DNA of 64,000 nucleotides from Mycolicibacterium fluoranthenivorans (GTDB lineage: Bacteria > Actinomycetota > Actinomycetes > Mycobacteriales > Mycobacteriaceae), in contig NZ_JAANOW010000001.1 in NCBI RefSeq assembly GCF_011758805.1, positions 868,001 to 932,000 of the forward strand, in the 5' to 3' direction. Positions 40,817-51,197 of this stretch are shown here, in pieces. The notes under the pieces were generated by a model. It was not told where the DNA came from. It saw only the letters and a list, made by a program, of their open reading frames with translations, and searched no databases. Both the position numbers and the translations under genes were made by a program. Every line of letters begins with the position of its first letter. Positions within the stretch are counted from its first letter, which is position 1.

Positions 40817-42331
40817 ATGAGCACCAGTGACAATGTGCGCGCGATTCTGGGCGGCACCATCCGCGCGTATCAGGCCGATCCGGCATACCGGGACCGGCCC
40901 GACGTGCACAACGAACTGCTGCGGATCGGCAACCGGCTCAACGAGCCGATGCGCATCGCTCTGGCCGGCACCCTCAAGGCGGGTAAATCGACCCTGGTCA
41001 ACGCCTTGGTGGGGGAGGACATCGCCCCGACCGACGCCACCGAGGCGACCCGCCTGGTCACCCGGTTCCGGCACGGTCCCACGCCGAAAGTCACGGCCAA
41101 CCACCGCGGCGGCCGGCGCTCGAACGTGCCGATCGTGCGGGTTCCGGGCGACCGCCCGGATCGGCGAAGCCTGACGTTCAGCTTCGACGGCCTGGACGAA
41201 GGTGACATCGAGGACCTGGACGTGCAGTGGCCGGCCGCCGAACTCATCGACACCACCATCATCGACACCCCCGGCACCTCGTCGCTGTCGCGCGACGTGT
41301 CCGCCCGTACGTTGCGGCTGCTGATCCCCGAAGACGGTGTGCCGCGGGTGGACGCGGTGGTGTTCCTGCTGCGCACCCTCAACGCCGCCGATATCGCGCT
41401 GCTCACCCAGATCGGTGAACTGGTCGGCGGTGAGGCGGGCGCGTCCAGTGCGTTGGGTGTGATCGGGGTGGCGTCGAGGGCCGACGAGATCGGCGCGGGC
41501 CGAATCGATGCCATGCTGTCGGCCCGGGATGTGGCGACCCGGTTCACCGCCGAGATGGAGAAGACCGGGATCTGCCAGGCGGTCGTCCCGGTGTCGGGGC
41601 TGCTGGCGCTCACGGCACGCACCCTGCGGCAGAGCGAGTTCGTCGCGTTGGAGAAGCTGGCGGCCGTCGAACCGGCCGAGCTGACCAAGGCGATGCTCAG
41701 CGTGGACCGGTTCGTCCGGGAAGACAGCTCGCTGCCGGTGGACGCCGCGACCCGGGCCGCCCTGCTCGACCGGTTCGGGATGTTCGGGATCCGGATCTCG
41801 ATCGCGGTGCTGCGTGCGGGGATCAGCGATTCGGTGGCGCTGGCCGACGAACTGCTGGAACGCAGCGGGCTGATCGCCCTGCGCGATGTCATCGACCAGC
41901 AGTTCGCGCAGCGCTCCGATCTGCTCAAGGCGCATACCGCACTGCTGGCCCTGAGGCGGTTCGTCCAGGTCCACCCGATCTACGCCAGCAGGCAGATCCT
42001 GGCCGATATCGACCCGCTGCTGGCCGATGCGCACGCGTTCGAGGAACTCCGGCTGCTGAGTCAATTGCGTTCCCGGCCAACCACGTTGAACGACGATGAG
42101 ATGGCGTCGCTGCGCCGGTTGATCGGCGGGTCCGGCACCGACGCGGCCAGCCGGTTGGGGTTGGGATCGGCCGATCCCTACGACGGCCCGCGGGCGGCCT
42201 TCGCGGCCGCGCAACGCTGGCGCCGCCGCGCCGACCATCCGCTCAACGATCCGTTCACCACCAGGGCGTGCCGGGCGGCGGTGCGCAGCGCGGAGGGGCT
42301 GGTCGCGGAGTACCACGCGCAGGGCAGGTAG
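40817..42331 (+). CDS. iniC: IniC, dynamin-like GTPase partner
   Basis: 504 residues. G1 GTLKAGKS (51-58), a Thr-containing switch I (PTDATEATRLVTRF) and G3 IIDTPGTSSL are visible; G4 is less clear (VASRADE). The C-terminal half is helical and lacks the long hydrophobic segment of IniA. It is the third gene of iniBAC. By comparison with other paired bacterial dynamins it may act together with IniA at the membrane. The order and spacing of the operon match M. tuberculosis. Confidence 0.94.
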   Translation: MSTSDNVRAILGGTIRAYQADPAYRDRPDVHNELLRIGNRLNEPMRIALAGTLKAGKSTLVNALVGEDIAPTDATEATRLVTRFRHGPTPKVTANHRGGRRSNVPIVRVPGDRPDRRSLTFSFDGLDEGDIEDLDVQWPAAELIDTTIIDTPGTSSLSRDVSARTLRLLIPEDGVPRVDAVVFLLRTLNAADIALLTQIGELVGGEAGASSALGVIGVASRADEIGAGRIDAMLSARDVATRFTAEMEKTGICQAVVPVSGLLALTARTLRQSEFVALEKLAAVEPAELTKAMLSVDRFVREDSSLPVDAATRAALLDRFGMFGIRISIAVLRAGISDSVALADELLERSGLIALRDVIDQQFAQRSDLLKAHTALLALRRFVQVHPIYASRQILADIDPLLADAHAFEELRLLSQLRSRPTTLNDDEMASLRRLIGGSGTDAASRLGLGSADPYDGPRAAFAAAQRWRRRADHPLNDPFTTRACRAAVRSAEGLVAEYHAQGR

Positions 42332-42336
42332 TCGCG

Positions 42337-42732
42337 CTACGGGGACAGCGTCCTGGTCTCGTTGAATCGAGGCCGGCGGCGGCTCGTGGTGGTCTCGTCG
42401 TCGCGGGACTGGCTCGTCGTGCGGCGGGTCGTCGTGGTGGTGGTCGAGGACGTCGTCGACGACGTGGTGGCGTCCGGATCGTTGATATCGGTGGTGGCCG
42501 GCGGGCTGGTGCTGGTGATCGTCTCGGTGGTGGTCGTGGCGGCCGAGGTCGACCGTCCCGAATCGTCGGAGAAGCTGGGGGTGACGAATTCCGTCGGCGC
42601 CTGTTCGGGCTGGTTGAACTGGCGGGACACGAACAACGCCCCCCAGACGATCAGCGCGATGGCGGTCAACGCGGCGAGGCTGGCGGCGGCCAGCGTGGAC
42701 GTGCGTTCATGCCACTTACGCTCGTCCGTCAC
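42337..42732 (-). CDS. Threonine-rich single-pass membrane protein
   Basis: 131 residues from GTG 42732 (GTG 42738 is also possible; no strong SD). A basic N-terminus (TDERKWHERTS) is followed by one transmembrane helix (about 14-33, AAASLAALTAIALIVWGALFV). The extracellular tail is rich in Thr, Ser, Pro and Arg, with runs of six Thr. It is convergent with iniC, with five bases between stops. No family domain is recognised; similar Thr-rich tails occur in the Hsp70-like protein at 34972. Confidence 0.7.
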   Translation of the reverse strand: MTDERKWHERTSTLAAASLAALTAIALIVWGALFVSRQFNQPEQAPTEFVTPSFSDDSGRSTSAATTTTETITSTSPPATTDINDPDATTSSTTSSTTTTTTRRTTSQSRDDETTTSRRRPRFNETRTLSP

Positions 42733-42772
42733 GGGCACCGATAGTAACCACGCCGTGCGGCATCCTGCTGGG

Positions 42773-43711
42773 TCAACCGAGTTGGCCGATGACCTCGGAT
42801 GCGAAGAACTCCAGGTGATCGAGATCTGACATATCCAGAACCTGCAGGTAAACGCGTTGCACACCGGCCGCGGTGAAAGCGCCCAGCTTGTCCACGATCT
42901 CCGCCGGGGTGCCGACGGTCGGGGAGTTTCCGCGCATCTCGTCCAGTTCGCGCCCGATGGCGGCGGCGCGGCGGGTCAGCTCGGCCTCATCGCGACCCGC
43001 GCACAGCACGAACGCCGCGGAGTAGGTCACCGACTCGGGTGCGCGGCCGGCCGCGTCGACGGCTGCGGCCACCCGCTCGAACTGGGTCGCGGTCGCCTCG
43101 AGGGAGTCGAACGGAATGTTGAACTCCGTGGCGAACCGGGCGGTCAGCGCCGGGGTGCGTTTGGGTCCCTTGCCGCCGATGATGATCGGCAGCGGCGCCT
43201 GCACGGGCTTGGGCAGCCCGGGCGAATTCTTGACGGCGTAGTGCGTGCCGGTGAAGTCGAAGGTCTCGCCGGCGGGCGTACCCCACAACCCGGTGAGGAT
43301 CTCCAGTTGTTCGGTGAGCCGGTCGAACCGCTCGCCCAGCGGCGGGAACGGAATGGCGTAGGCCTGGTGCTCTTCCTCGAACCAGCCGGCGCCGATCCCC
43401 AATTCGACTCGGCCACCGCTCATCTCGTCGACCTGGGCAACGGCGATGGCCAGCGGGCCGGGGTGGCGGAAGGTGGCCGAGGTCACCATGGTGCCCAGCC
43501 GGATGGTCGAGGTCTCGCGGGCGATCCCGCCGAGAGTCACCCACGAATCGGTGGGGCCGGGCAGCCCGTCACCGCTCATGGCCAGGTAGTGGTCCGATCG
43601 AAAAAACGCGGAGAATGCCAACTTCTCGGCGGCCTGCGCCACGGCGAGCTGATCACCGTAGGTGGCACCCTGTTGCGGTTCGACGAAGACGCGGAAGTCG
43701 GTTGTTCCCAT
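42773..43711 (-). CDS. LLM class F420-dependent oxidoreductase
   Basis: 312 residues from ATG 43711. Luciferase-like TIM-barrel signatures are present: FRVFVEPQQGATYGDQLAVAQAAEKLAFSAFFRSDHYLAMSG at the start, RLGTMVTSATFRHPGPLAIAVAQVDEMSGGRVELGIGAGWFEEEH, and PIIIGGKGPKRTPALTARFATEFN. Most mycobacterial members use coenzyme F420 instead of FMN and oxidise or reduce alcohols, aldehydes or cell-wall precursors. The neighbouring TIGR03085-like enzyme lies 10 bases upstream and is probably co-transcribed. The substrate is unknown. Confidence 0.9.
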   Translation of the reverse strand: MGTTDFRVFVEPQQGATYGDQLAVAQAAEKLAFSAFFRSDHYLAMSGDGLPGPTDSWVTLGGIARETSTIRLGTMVTSATFRHPGPLAIAVAQVDEMSGGRVELGIGAGWFEEEHQAYAIPFPPLGERFDRLTEQLEILTGLWGTPAGETFDFTGTHYAVKNSPGLPKPVQAPLPIIIGGKGPKRTPALTARFATEFNIPFDSLEATATQFERVAAAVDAAGRAPESVTYSAAFVLCAGRDEAELTRRAAAIGRELDEMRGNSPTVGTPAEIVDKLGAFTAAGVQRVYLQVLDMSDLDHLEFFASEVIGQLG

Positions 43712-43721
43712 GTCAACAACA

Positions 43722-44345
43722 CTAGAGCCCGCGACGGGCAGCGCGCAGCGCGGCGACGGCGTCGTCGTCGCCACGCAACGTCACCTGTGCGGGTTCGCGT
43801 CCCGCGGCGAACAGCAGCAGCTCGCCCGGTTCGCCGGTGACCGTCACCGGGGCGCCCTTGCCGGCGGTGGCCAGCACCTTGCCGTCTGGGGTGGCAAGAC
43901 TGACCCTCGCCGGTGATTTCGACAGCGTCATCCGGGCGAACTGAGCGACCTGGCGAGTCAGGGCCTTCACTGTTTCGTCATCGAGAACCCTTGGCTCCCA
44001 ATTTGTTCCAGCACGACGGACATCCTCGTGGTGGATGAACATCTCGGCGACGTTCACCAAGGGGTCCAGGACGGCGAACGGAGAATAGGCCGGCGGACCT
44101 GAGGCCACCTTGTCGATCAGTTCGGCCCAGTCGTTGCCGGCGGTCACCTGCTCCTGCACCTTGGCGGTGTAGCCGGCCAACGCGGGTATCAGGATGCCGG
44201 GCGCGGCATCGATCCGGCGTTCCCGGACGACCAGGTGCGCGGCCAGATCGCGGGTGCTCCAGCCCTCACACAGGGTGGGGGCGTCGGGCCCGGTCCCGCG
44301 CATCGTCGCGACCAGCGCCGCGCGTTCGCGTCGTGCCACCGACAT
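43722..44345 (-). CDS. TIGR03085-like maleylpyruvate isomerase family protein
   Basis: 207 residues with the DinB-like helical bundle: RRERAALVATMRGTGPDAPTLCEGWSTRDLAAHLVVRERRID, then the VNVAEMFIHHEDVRRAGTNWEPR block with metal-ligand-type His residues, and a short beta-rich C-terminus. These mycothiol-dependent-type proteins are numerous in mycobacteria and mostly uncharacterised. It lies between an LpqJ-like lipoprotein gene (15 bases upstream) and the F420 enzyme (10 bases downstream), suggesting one operon. Confidence 0.85.
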   Translation of the reverse strand: MSVARRERAALVATMRGTGPDAPTLCEGWSTRDLAAHLVVRERRIDAAPGILIPALAGYTAKVQEQVTAGNDWAELIDKVASGPPAYSPFAVLDPLVNVAEMFIHHEDVRRAGTNWEPRVLDDETVKALTRQVAQFARMTLSKSPARVSLATPDGKVLATAGKGAPVTVTGEPGELLLFAAGREPAQVTLRGDDDAVAALRAARRGL

Positions 44346-44360
44346 CTGTTCGTCTCCCGT

Positions 44361-44921
44361 CTAGAAGGTCTGCACGCCCTCGGTGCGCACCAACATGCCG
44401 TGTCCGGTGGCGTCGTTGGTGAACCGGGTCCCGTCCGCGGACGCGGCAATGGTCCAGCCCAACGCCCGATACGTCTTGTAGTCCAGGGGGACGGTCGGGA
44501 TATCGCCGAGATTGCCGAGGATCCACTGGACCTGGCCGTCGGCGGTGAGCCGCACGCCATTGGCGGGGGTGCCGTCCACCACAGGGGCGTTCTGGAACTG
44601 GGATTCGCAGCCCACGTCGGACGTGGAGATCTGACAGCGGGTCAACCCGGACTTCGTCTCGATGAAGACGTACCCGTTCTGCGGGGCGAGGGTGTCGGCG
44701 CCGGGAGGTGCGGCGGAGGCCGTCGGAGCGGTGGGGGCCGGACCGGACGGGCTCGATGGTGCGGCCGTACTGCGACTGGGGCGCGGGGTCTGCACCGTCG
44801 GCTCGACACCGTTGTTGTCGGGCGATCCGGTGGGTTTTCCGTGGATCAGGTCAGAACAACCGCCCAGGGTCACCACGATCGCGGCCGCGCACACCGCTGC
44901 TCGTATCCCCCTGCCCGTCAC
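44361..44921 (-). CDS. lpqJ: Secreted lipoprotein (LpqJ-like)
   Basis: 186 residues. A signal peptide ends in the lipobox LGGC (Cys22), so the mature protein should be diacylated and anchored in the envelope. A Pro/Ser/Thr-rich spacer (about 40-75) leads to a small beta domain with two Cys (LTRCQIST, VGCESQF) and NGVRLTADGQVQWILGNLGD. Size and location next to iniBAC correspond to Rv0344c. Function unknown. Confidence 0.75.
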   Translation of the reverse strand: MTGRGIRAAVCAAAIVVTLGGCSDLIHGKPTGSPDNNGVEPTVQTPRPSRSTAAPSSPSGPAPTAPTASAAPPGADTLAPQNGYVFIETKSGLTRCQISTSDVGCESQFQNAPVVDGTPANGVRLTADGQVQWILGNLGDIPTVPLDYKTYRALGWTIAASADGTRFTNDATGHGMLVRTEGVQTF

Positions 44922-45012
44922 ACGTCGAGGCTACCGGCTGGAGTGTCGCTGCTTCGGGAACGTTTGGTCGCATCTGCGTAACTTCACAGCATGCCGACCT
45001 AGGGTCGGCGAA

Positions 45013-45834
45013 ATGCTCGGGATGAAAGGCGCCAGACACGGTGCCCGCCTGTGGGCCCAGTTTCTGGATTCGCCGTTCTCCGGCCTCGCGCCGTGGGTGT
45101 GGATGGCGATGCTGGCCGGGCCGGGCCGGTTCGAGGTGGCCGTGTCCGGCGCGTTGGCGGTGTCCGTGCTGGTCCTGACGATGTGCTGGCAACGCGGGAT
45201 CCCGGTGCACGTCATCGAGTTTCTCGGGGTGTCCTACTTCGTGGTGCTGGCGATCATCGGGTTACACGCCTCGAGCGGCACGAAGGCATGGCTGGAATTG
45301 TGGTCCGGTGACATCACCAACGCGCTGCTGGCGCTGTACGCGACCGTCACGCTGGTCCTGCGGCGGCCGTACACGATGGTCTACGCGCGGCACAAGGTGC
45401 GCCCCGAGCGTTGGGGCACATCACTTTTCGTGCGGGTCCACCTGGTGGTCACCGGTGTGTGGGCCGGTGCGTTCGGGTTTGCCGCGGCCGTAGGCTTCAT
45501 CGGCGACGCGGCGGTGCACGACACGGACAACTTCTGGACCGGCTGGGTTCTGCAGCTGGCGGCGCTGCTGTTCGCGGTGGCGTTCAACGATTTCTATCCG
45601 GACTACGCGCGGGCCAGGGCCCACGGCCACCCCGAGGTGCCGTCGCGGGTTCGGCTGGTCGCATGGGTACCCCCATTCCTGCTCGGTACGGCGGTGGCCG
45701 GCTGGGTGCTCGGTGCGGTCCTCGATGCGGGTTGTCTGGCGCTGGTGCTGGCCGCCCTGGTGTGCGGCGCGCTCCTGCGCCGGCTGGCAGCACCCCGTTC
45801 GGCGGACGCTGCGCGGGTCACTGCCTCAGGATGA
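45013..45834 (+). CDS. Polytopic membrane protein, unknown function
   Basis: 273 residues from ATG 45013 (AGGG 9 bases upstream; an ATG at 45022 is in frame). About six to eight hydrophobic helices alternate with short basic loops, including RRPYTMVYARHKVRPERWG and FNDFYPDYARARAHGHPEVPSRVR. The Trp- and Arg-rich loops suggest a cytoplasmic face. No transporter or enzyme family is recognised. Its stop overlaps the convergent DUF445 gene by 17 bases. Confidence 0.7.
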   Translation: MLGMKGARHGARLWAQFLDSPFSGLAPWVWMAMLAGPGRFEVAVSGALAVSVLVLTMCWQRGIPVHVIEFLGVSYFVVLAIIGLHASSGTKAWLELWSGDITNALLALYATVTLVLRRPYTMVYARHKVRPERWGTSLFVRVHLVVTGVWAGAFGFAAAVGFIGDAAVHDTDNFWTGWVLQLAALLFAVAFNDFYPDYARARAHGHPEVPSRVRLVAWVPPFLLGTAVAGWVLGAVLDAGCLALVLAALVCGALLRRLAAPRSADAARVTASG

Positions 45835-47137
45835 CCCGGGTCAGCTCGGACAGCGCGGTATGCGGTGGCTCGTTGCCGAAATTCTCGATCAGCTGCACCT
45901 GGATCTCGCCGACGACACCACCCAGGACAGCGCCGACGGCGATCATCGTCGGCTCGTCGTCCTTGAACACCGGGCGCAGGATGGACTCGTACTCCTCATT
46001 GGAGAGCTGGCCCATCTTGTCGATGATGGTGCCCTCCAGGTCCATGGCGCCGACGGCGTAGTCCTGGGCGTATTGCAGGGTCTCGGGGAGCCGCTGCAGC
46101 ACCATCTCCACCAGCGTGTTCTTCAGTGCGTTGTACCGCTCGGTGCCCACCGCGAACTTCACCAGCGGGGTGGCGATCCCGGTCTGGGCGTCGATGGCCG
46201 CGTCGACCTCCTTGGCGATCAACGAGAACACCTTGTCCGACCCCGGGCCGCGCAGAACCCCGTCGAAGAGGATCTCGGGGGAGAACAGATCCTCGGACAG
46301 GATTCGTGCGTAATCCGCGGTGACGGTCTCGCGTTGGGCGTGCAGCAGCCCCTGGAACGGGATGAAGCCCAGGATCTTTGTCGGTTTGACCGGCCGGAAC
46401 AGCATGTTGAGCGCGATGTAGTCGCTGATGAACCCGACGCCGAAGCCGAACGCGGGCATAATCCAGGGGTTCTGGAACAAGGCCCAGGCCACCATCTGCA
46501 CCAGACCGATGACGAGCCCGAAGTAGATGCCGCTGCGCCGGACGAAGGCCATGGCGTCGTCGCCGAGCCCACGCATCAGCTTGTTGAGTTTGTCCTTGTT
46601 CTTCACCAGGGTCGTGATGGCCAGGTACTGCACATCGATATAACGCGGCAGGTCGGCGCGCATCTCGTCGAGCATGTTCTCGATGACCTGGGGGATCGTG
46701 GTGTTGATGCGGGACTGGATCGCTTTGCGGCCCGCCTCGGGCAGGGAGTCCCACAATCCCGGCCGAATCTGTTCGGCGATGTCCCGGGAGATCTCGTCGG
46801 CGGCCCGGATCAGCGGTTCCCGTAGTGCCTCGACGGCCTCGGCGGCGTCGACCTTCTCCAACATCTCCTCGGGTTTGAGCAGATTCTGGGTGAGCAGCTC
46901 GATGGTCTTGGAGCCGACCTTGCCGGCGCGGCGCGGCACGATGCCCTGCCAGCCGAAGGGCCCGATGCCCTTGAACTCGAGCGGCCGGTACAGCATCTCC
47001 AGCGCGACGATCTTCGTGCTCCAGCCGACGAAGGCGGCCACGAACGGCATGGACAGATAGATCAGCCAGTTGACGCTGAAGTCGGCCTTGATCTCCCGCC
47101 AAGTCTGGATTGCGAGAATCGTCTCGCTGGTGCTCAT
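45818..47137 (-). CDS. DUF445 family membrane protein
   Basis: 439 residues from ATG 47137. N- and C-terminal halves each carry a hydrophobic helix followed by a similar block: STKIVALEMLYRPLEFKGIGPFGWQGIVP near 45-75 and SDYIALNMLFRPVKPTKILGFIPFQGLLHAQRE near 248-282. This is the internal duplication typical of DUF445. Long helical regions between them suggest coiled coils. The function of the family is unknown; members are often linked to envelope integrity. The start lies in a 32-bp tandem repeat that also creates two short leader frames. Confidence 0.85.
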   Translation of the reverse strand: MSTSETILAIQTWREIKADFSVNWLIYLSMPFVAAFVGWSTKIVALEMLYRPLEFKGIGPFGWQGIVPRRAGKVGSKTIELLTQNLLKPEEMLEKVDAAEAVEALREPLIRAADEISRDIAEQIRPGLWDSLPEAGRKAIQSRINTTIPQVIENMLDEMRADLPRYIDVQYLAITTLVKNKDKLNKLMRGLGDDAMAFVRRSGIYFGLVIGLVQMVAWALFQNPWIMPAFGFGVGFISDYIALNMLFRPVKPTKILGFIPFQGLLHAQRETVTADYARILSEDLFSPEILFDGVLRGPGSDKVFSLIAKEVDAAIDAQTGIATPLVKFAVGTERYNALKNTLVEMVLQRLPETLQYAQDYAVGAMDLEGTIIDKMGQLSNEEYESILRPVFKDDEPTMIAVGAVLGGVVGEIQVQLIENFGNEPPHTALSELTRVILRQ

Positions 47138-47200
47138 ACGCGATCCGTAAGCTGCTCGCTGGTGCTCATACGCGATCCGCAAGCTGCTCGCTGGTGCTCA
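47123..47200 (-). repeat. 32-bp tandem repeat across the DUF445 start codon
   Basis: Units at 47123-47154 and 47155-47186 are identical except for one base, and a third partial unit runs to 47200. Each contains GAGCACCAGCGAG preceded by ATG or TTG on the minus strand, so the translation start itself has been duplicated. Confidence 0.95.
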
Positions 47201-47201
47201 A
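47134..47201 (-). other. Two overlapping 11-codon leader ORFs
   Basis: On the minus strand TTG 47201 encodes (M)STSEQLADRV and stops in a TGA overlapping ATG 47169. That ATG encodes MSTSEQLTDRV and stops in a TGA overlapping ATG 47137, the DUF445 start. Each junction is ATGA. The arrangement could couple translation stepwise or regulate entry to the DUF445 gene. It could also be a passive by-product of the tandem duplication. Confidence 0.45.
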
Positions 47202-47236
47202 TCTCGGCGATCCGCCCTGGGCTTCTCGCTGGAACG

Positions 47237-48067
47237 TCACGGACCGTCCTGTTGCATTGCTGCCTCCCACAACCCGCGACCCAGACCGGACAGGCCCAGG
47301 GTCTGCTTCTCCACCCGCGCGGTGAGTGGTCCGCGGGACGCGCCCTTGATGGCCCGCAACACCATCGGCTCGGCCATGAGGATCTCGTAGTCGGCCTTCT
47401 TGGCCGGATCCTCCGGGCCGATCTCAACCAGACCAAGTGATAGCAGATGACCGACGTATTGCGGGACCATATTCGGCAAAGCCACATTGGCCGTGCGGCC
47501 GATCAAGCAGGCGTTCTCCAGCACCGGCTGGCCGGTGTTGCGGGACCGGGAATAGACGTGCACCAGCGGTGAGGCCGAACCGTCGGACAACGCGCCGACG
47601 ATGCGCGCCTCGTCGGCCACCAGCTGATCCAGCAACCGGTGGAACAGTTCCACCTGGCTGCCGGCGGTGCTCTGATCCAACGCCCGGTCGAGCAATTTGC
47701 CCATCTTGGTGTTCAGGGACTCCGGCGCATCCGGGTCGGCCGACGGTGCGGTGCGGGGCGCGGAATCGAGTTGCTCCAGCCTGTTCTTCACCATCGTGGC
47801 CAGCTGTTCCTCACCCCAGGTGGCGAGTTTGAACCCCACCTTCGCGGCGTCCAGGGCACGGTCGGCGATACCGAACGGGTCGAATCGCTTCGGGACCAGC
47901 GGGCGCCTGCGGGGGGTGCGGATGATCACCGCGAGATCGCCGACGGGGGTGGCCAGCTTGAAGGCGCGACGCTCATGACCGTCCCGGTTCTGTGGCTGGT
48001 CCACGGTGATATCCGCACCGACGTCGGGGTCGACGTCCGGTACGTGCTTCGAGATGTCTTGCGCCAT
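47237..48067 (-). CDS. DUF4393 (Abi-alpha-like) protein
   Basis: 276 residues. A charged N-terminus (VDPDVGADITVDQPQNRDGHERRA) is followed by the DUF4393 core: FDPFGIADRALDAAKVGFKLATWGEEQLATMVKNRLEQLD, LFHRLLDQLVADEARIVGALSDG and NMVPQYVGHLLSLGLVEIGPEDP. The family is named after Abi-alpha phage-abortive proteins but is mostly uncharacterised in mycobacteria. It is followed 99 bases later by the DUF445 gene on the same strand, with the leader repeat in between, and is likely co-transcribed with it. Confidence 0.75.
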   Translation of the reverse strand: MAQDISKHVPDVDPDVGADITVDQPQNRDGHERRAFKLATPVGDLAVIIRTPRRRPLVPKRFDPFGIADRALDAAKVGFKLATWGEEQLATMVKNRLEQLDSAPRTAPSADPDAPESLNTKMGKLLDRALDQSTAGSQVELFHRLLDQLVADEARIVGALSDGSASPLVHVYSRSRNTGQPVLENACLIGRTANVALPNMVPQYVGHLLSLGLVEIGPEDPAKKADYEILMAEPMVLRAIKGASRGPLTARVEKQTLGLSGLGRGLWEAAMQQDGP

Positions 48068-48188
48068 CGAACTCCCCAGGTGCGCCGAGGTCAGCCGTGG
48101 TCGAACGCGACCGACGGTTGGTGATTACGGGCACGGTACCCGGTGGAGCCGCGCGACGGGCTGGGTGGGCTTTGCCTAGTGCGGCCGC

Positions 48189-48500
48189 CTATTGCGGCGG
48201 CAGCAGCGGTGGGCGGCACACGTTGCCCACCGGATCCCACCACCAGCCGTCATCGCACGCCAGCGGCACGGTGGCGAGCGCGGGGCGACAGGTGCTGGCC
48301 GCCGGATCCCACCAACCGTTCTCACAGTTGGGCACCAGCGGCGCCTGACAGGTGTTGGCCACGGGGTCCCACCACTGCCCGCCCTCGCAGTCGGCGTAGC
48401 CGATGGCCGGGTTCACCGCGGCGGTGAACGCGAGGGGGAGGAAAGCTACGGCGGCGGCCGCGGACAACCTCCGGGCCGCGCGCTTCACGGTCGTCTGCAT
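48189..48500 (-). CDS. Secreted protein with three tryptophan/cysteine repeats
   Basis: 103 residues from ATG 48500. A basic N-region and signal peptide (TTVKRAARRLSAAAAVAFLPLAF) is followed by three short repeats, each with an acidic start, one or more Trp, DP and a closing Cys: GGQWWDPVANTCQAP, NGWWDPAASTCRPA and DGWWWDPVGNVCRPP. Each repeat has a Cys before and after the Trp cluster, giving six Cys that could form three disulfides. Similar W-DP-C modules occur in other small mycobacterial exported proteins. Function unknown. It is divergent from the dnaK operon. Confidence 0.8.
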   Translation of the reverse strand: MQTTVKRAARRLSAAAAVAFLPLAFTAAVNPAIGYADCEGGQWWDPVANTCQAPLVPNCENGWWDPAASTCRPALATVPLACDDGWWWDPVGNVCRPPLLPPQ

Positions 48501-48611
48501 GGTCTGAAACCTTAAGGGGCGCGACGGCCGAGTGCGCGGAGGTGCCGGCCGACTTCGGGATATCGGGGCCGGGAACAAAACGGCGAGGAGCCCCGTTGAC
48601 CCTATCGACAA

Positions 48612-48632
48612 CTTGAGTGCATCGGACTCAAC
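48612..48632. promoter_or_regulatory. HAIR element 1 (HspR operator) upstream of dnaK
   Basis: CTTGAGT-N7-ACTCAAC matches the HspR-associated inverted repeat CTTGAGT-N7-ACTCAAG at all but the last base. HspR with DnaK as co-repressor binds such sites to repress the operon. Confidence 0.9.
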
Positions 48633-48666
48633 TCTGGCTTGACAGGCAGCCGCCCGCAGGTGCAGG

Positions 48667-48687
48667 CTTGAGCGAGGTTCGCTCAGA
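48667..48687. promoter_or_regulatory. HAIR element 2 upstream of dnaK
   Basis: CTTGAGC-N7-GCTCAGA is a second, more degenerate HAIR, 47 bases before the dnaK start. Two HAIRs give cooperative HspR binding in other actinobacteria. Confidence 0.75.
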
Positions 48688-48733
48688 TCCGAAACAGTGT
48701 CATTGAACAGCAATCATTCAGGAGGAACCAACT

Positions 48734-50580
<1,847 letters not shown>

Positions 50581-50584
<4 letters not shown>

Positions 50585-51177
50585 GCGAGAGCGATTCGCA
50601 CGAGCCGGTGACCATCACCGACAAACGGCGCGTCGATCCGGTCACCGGTGAAGTTCGCGAGCAGGAGTCGACCTCCCCAGAGGGATCTGGGGAGGCGGCT
50701 CCCGCGGACACCGCGCCAAGCGATGAGAAGGTCGCCGAACTGACCGCGGACCTGCAACGGGTCCACGCCGAGTTCGCCAACTACCGCAAGCGGGCGCTGC
50801 GCGACCAACAGGTCACCGCCGACCGTGCCAAGGTCGCCGTGCTCACCCAGTTGCTGGGCGTGCTCGACGACCTGGAACGGGCCAGAAGCCACGGTGACCT
50901 GGATTCCGGGCCGCTCAAGTCCGTCGCCGAGAAACTGGTGACCGCTCTTGAGAGCCTTGGGCTTTCGGCGTTCGGCGCCGAGGGGGATCCGTTCGATCCG
51001 TCGCTGCACGAGGCCGTGCAGCACGAGGGTGACGGTTCCAACCCGGTGCTGGGCACCGTGATGCGCCAGGGCTACAAGGTTGGAGACCAGGTGGTGCGAC
51101 ACGCCATGGTCGGTGTGGTCGACACGGTCGGCAATGCCGCGCCCAGCACCGAACAACCCGCAGAATCAGAAGACTAG
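50581..51177 (+). CDS. grpE: Nucleotide exchange factor GrpE
   Basis: 198 residues starting at GTG 50581, overlapping the dnaK stop. An unstructured acidic N-terminus is followed by the dimerising helix ([25 protein letters not shown]) and the C-terminal beta domain with [42 protein letters not shown]. It exchanges ADP for ATP on DnaK. The C-terminus ends in an acidic stretch as in mycobacterial orthologues. Confidence 0.98.
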
Positions 51178-51197
51178 GCACCGTAAGGAGGTGACGC

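Noticed and set aside
48501..48733. CIRCE element for HrcA upstream of dnaK
   Set aside because: The inverted repeats present match the HAIR consensus, and hspR is in the operon; no CIRCE arms were seen.
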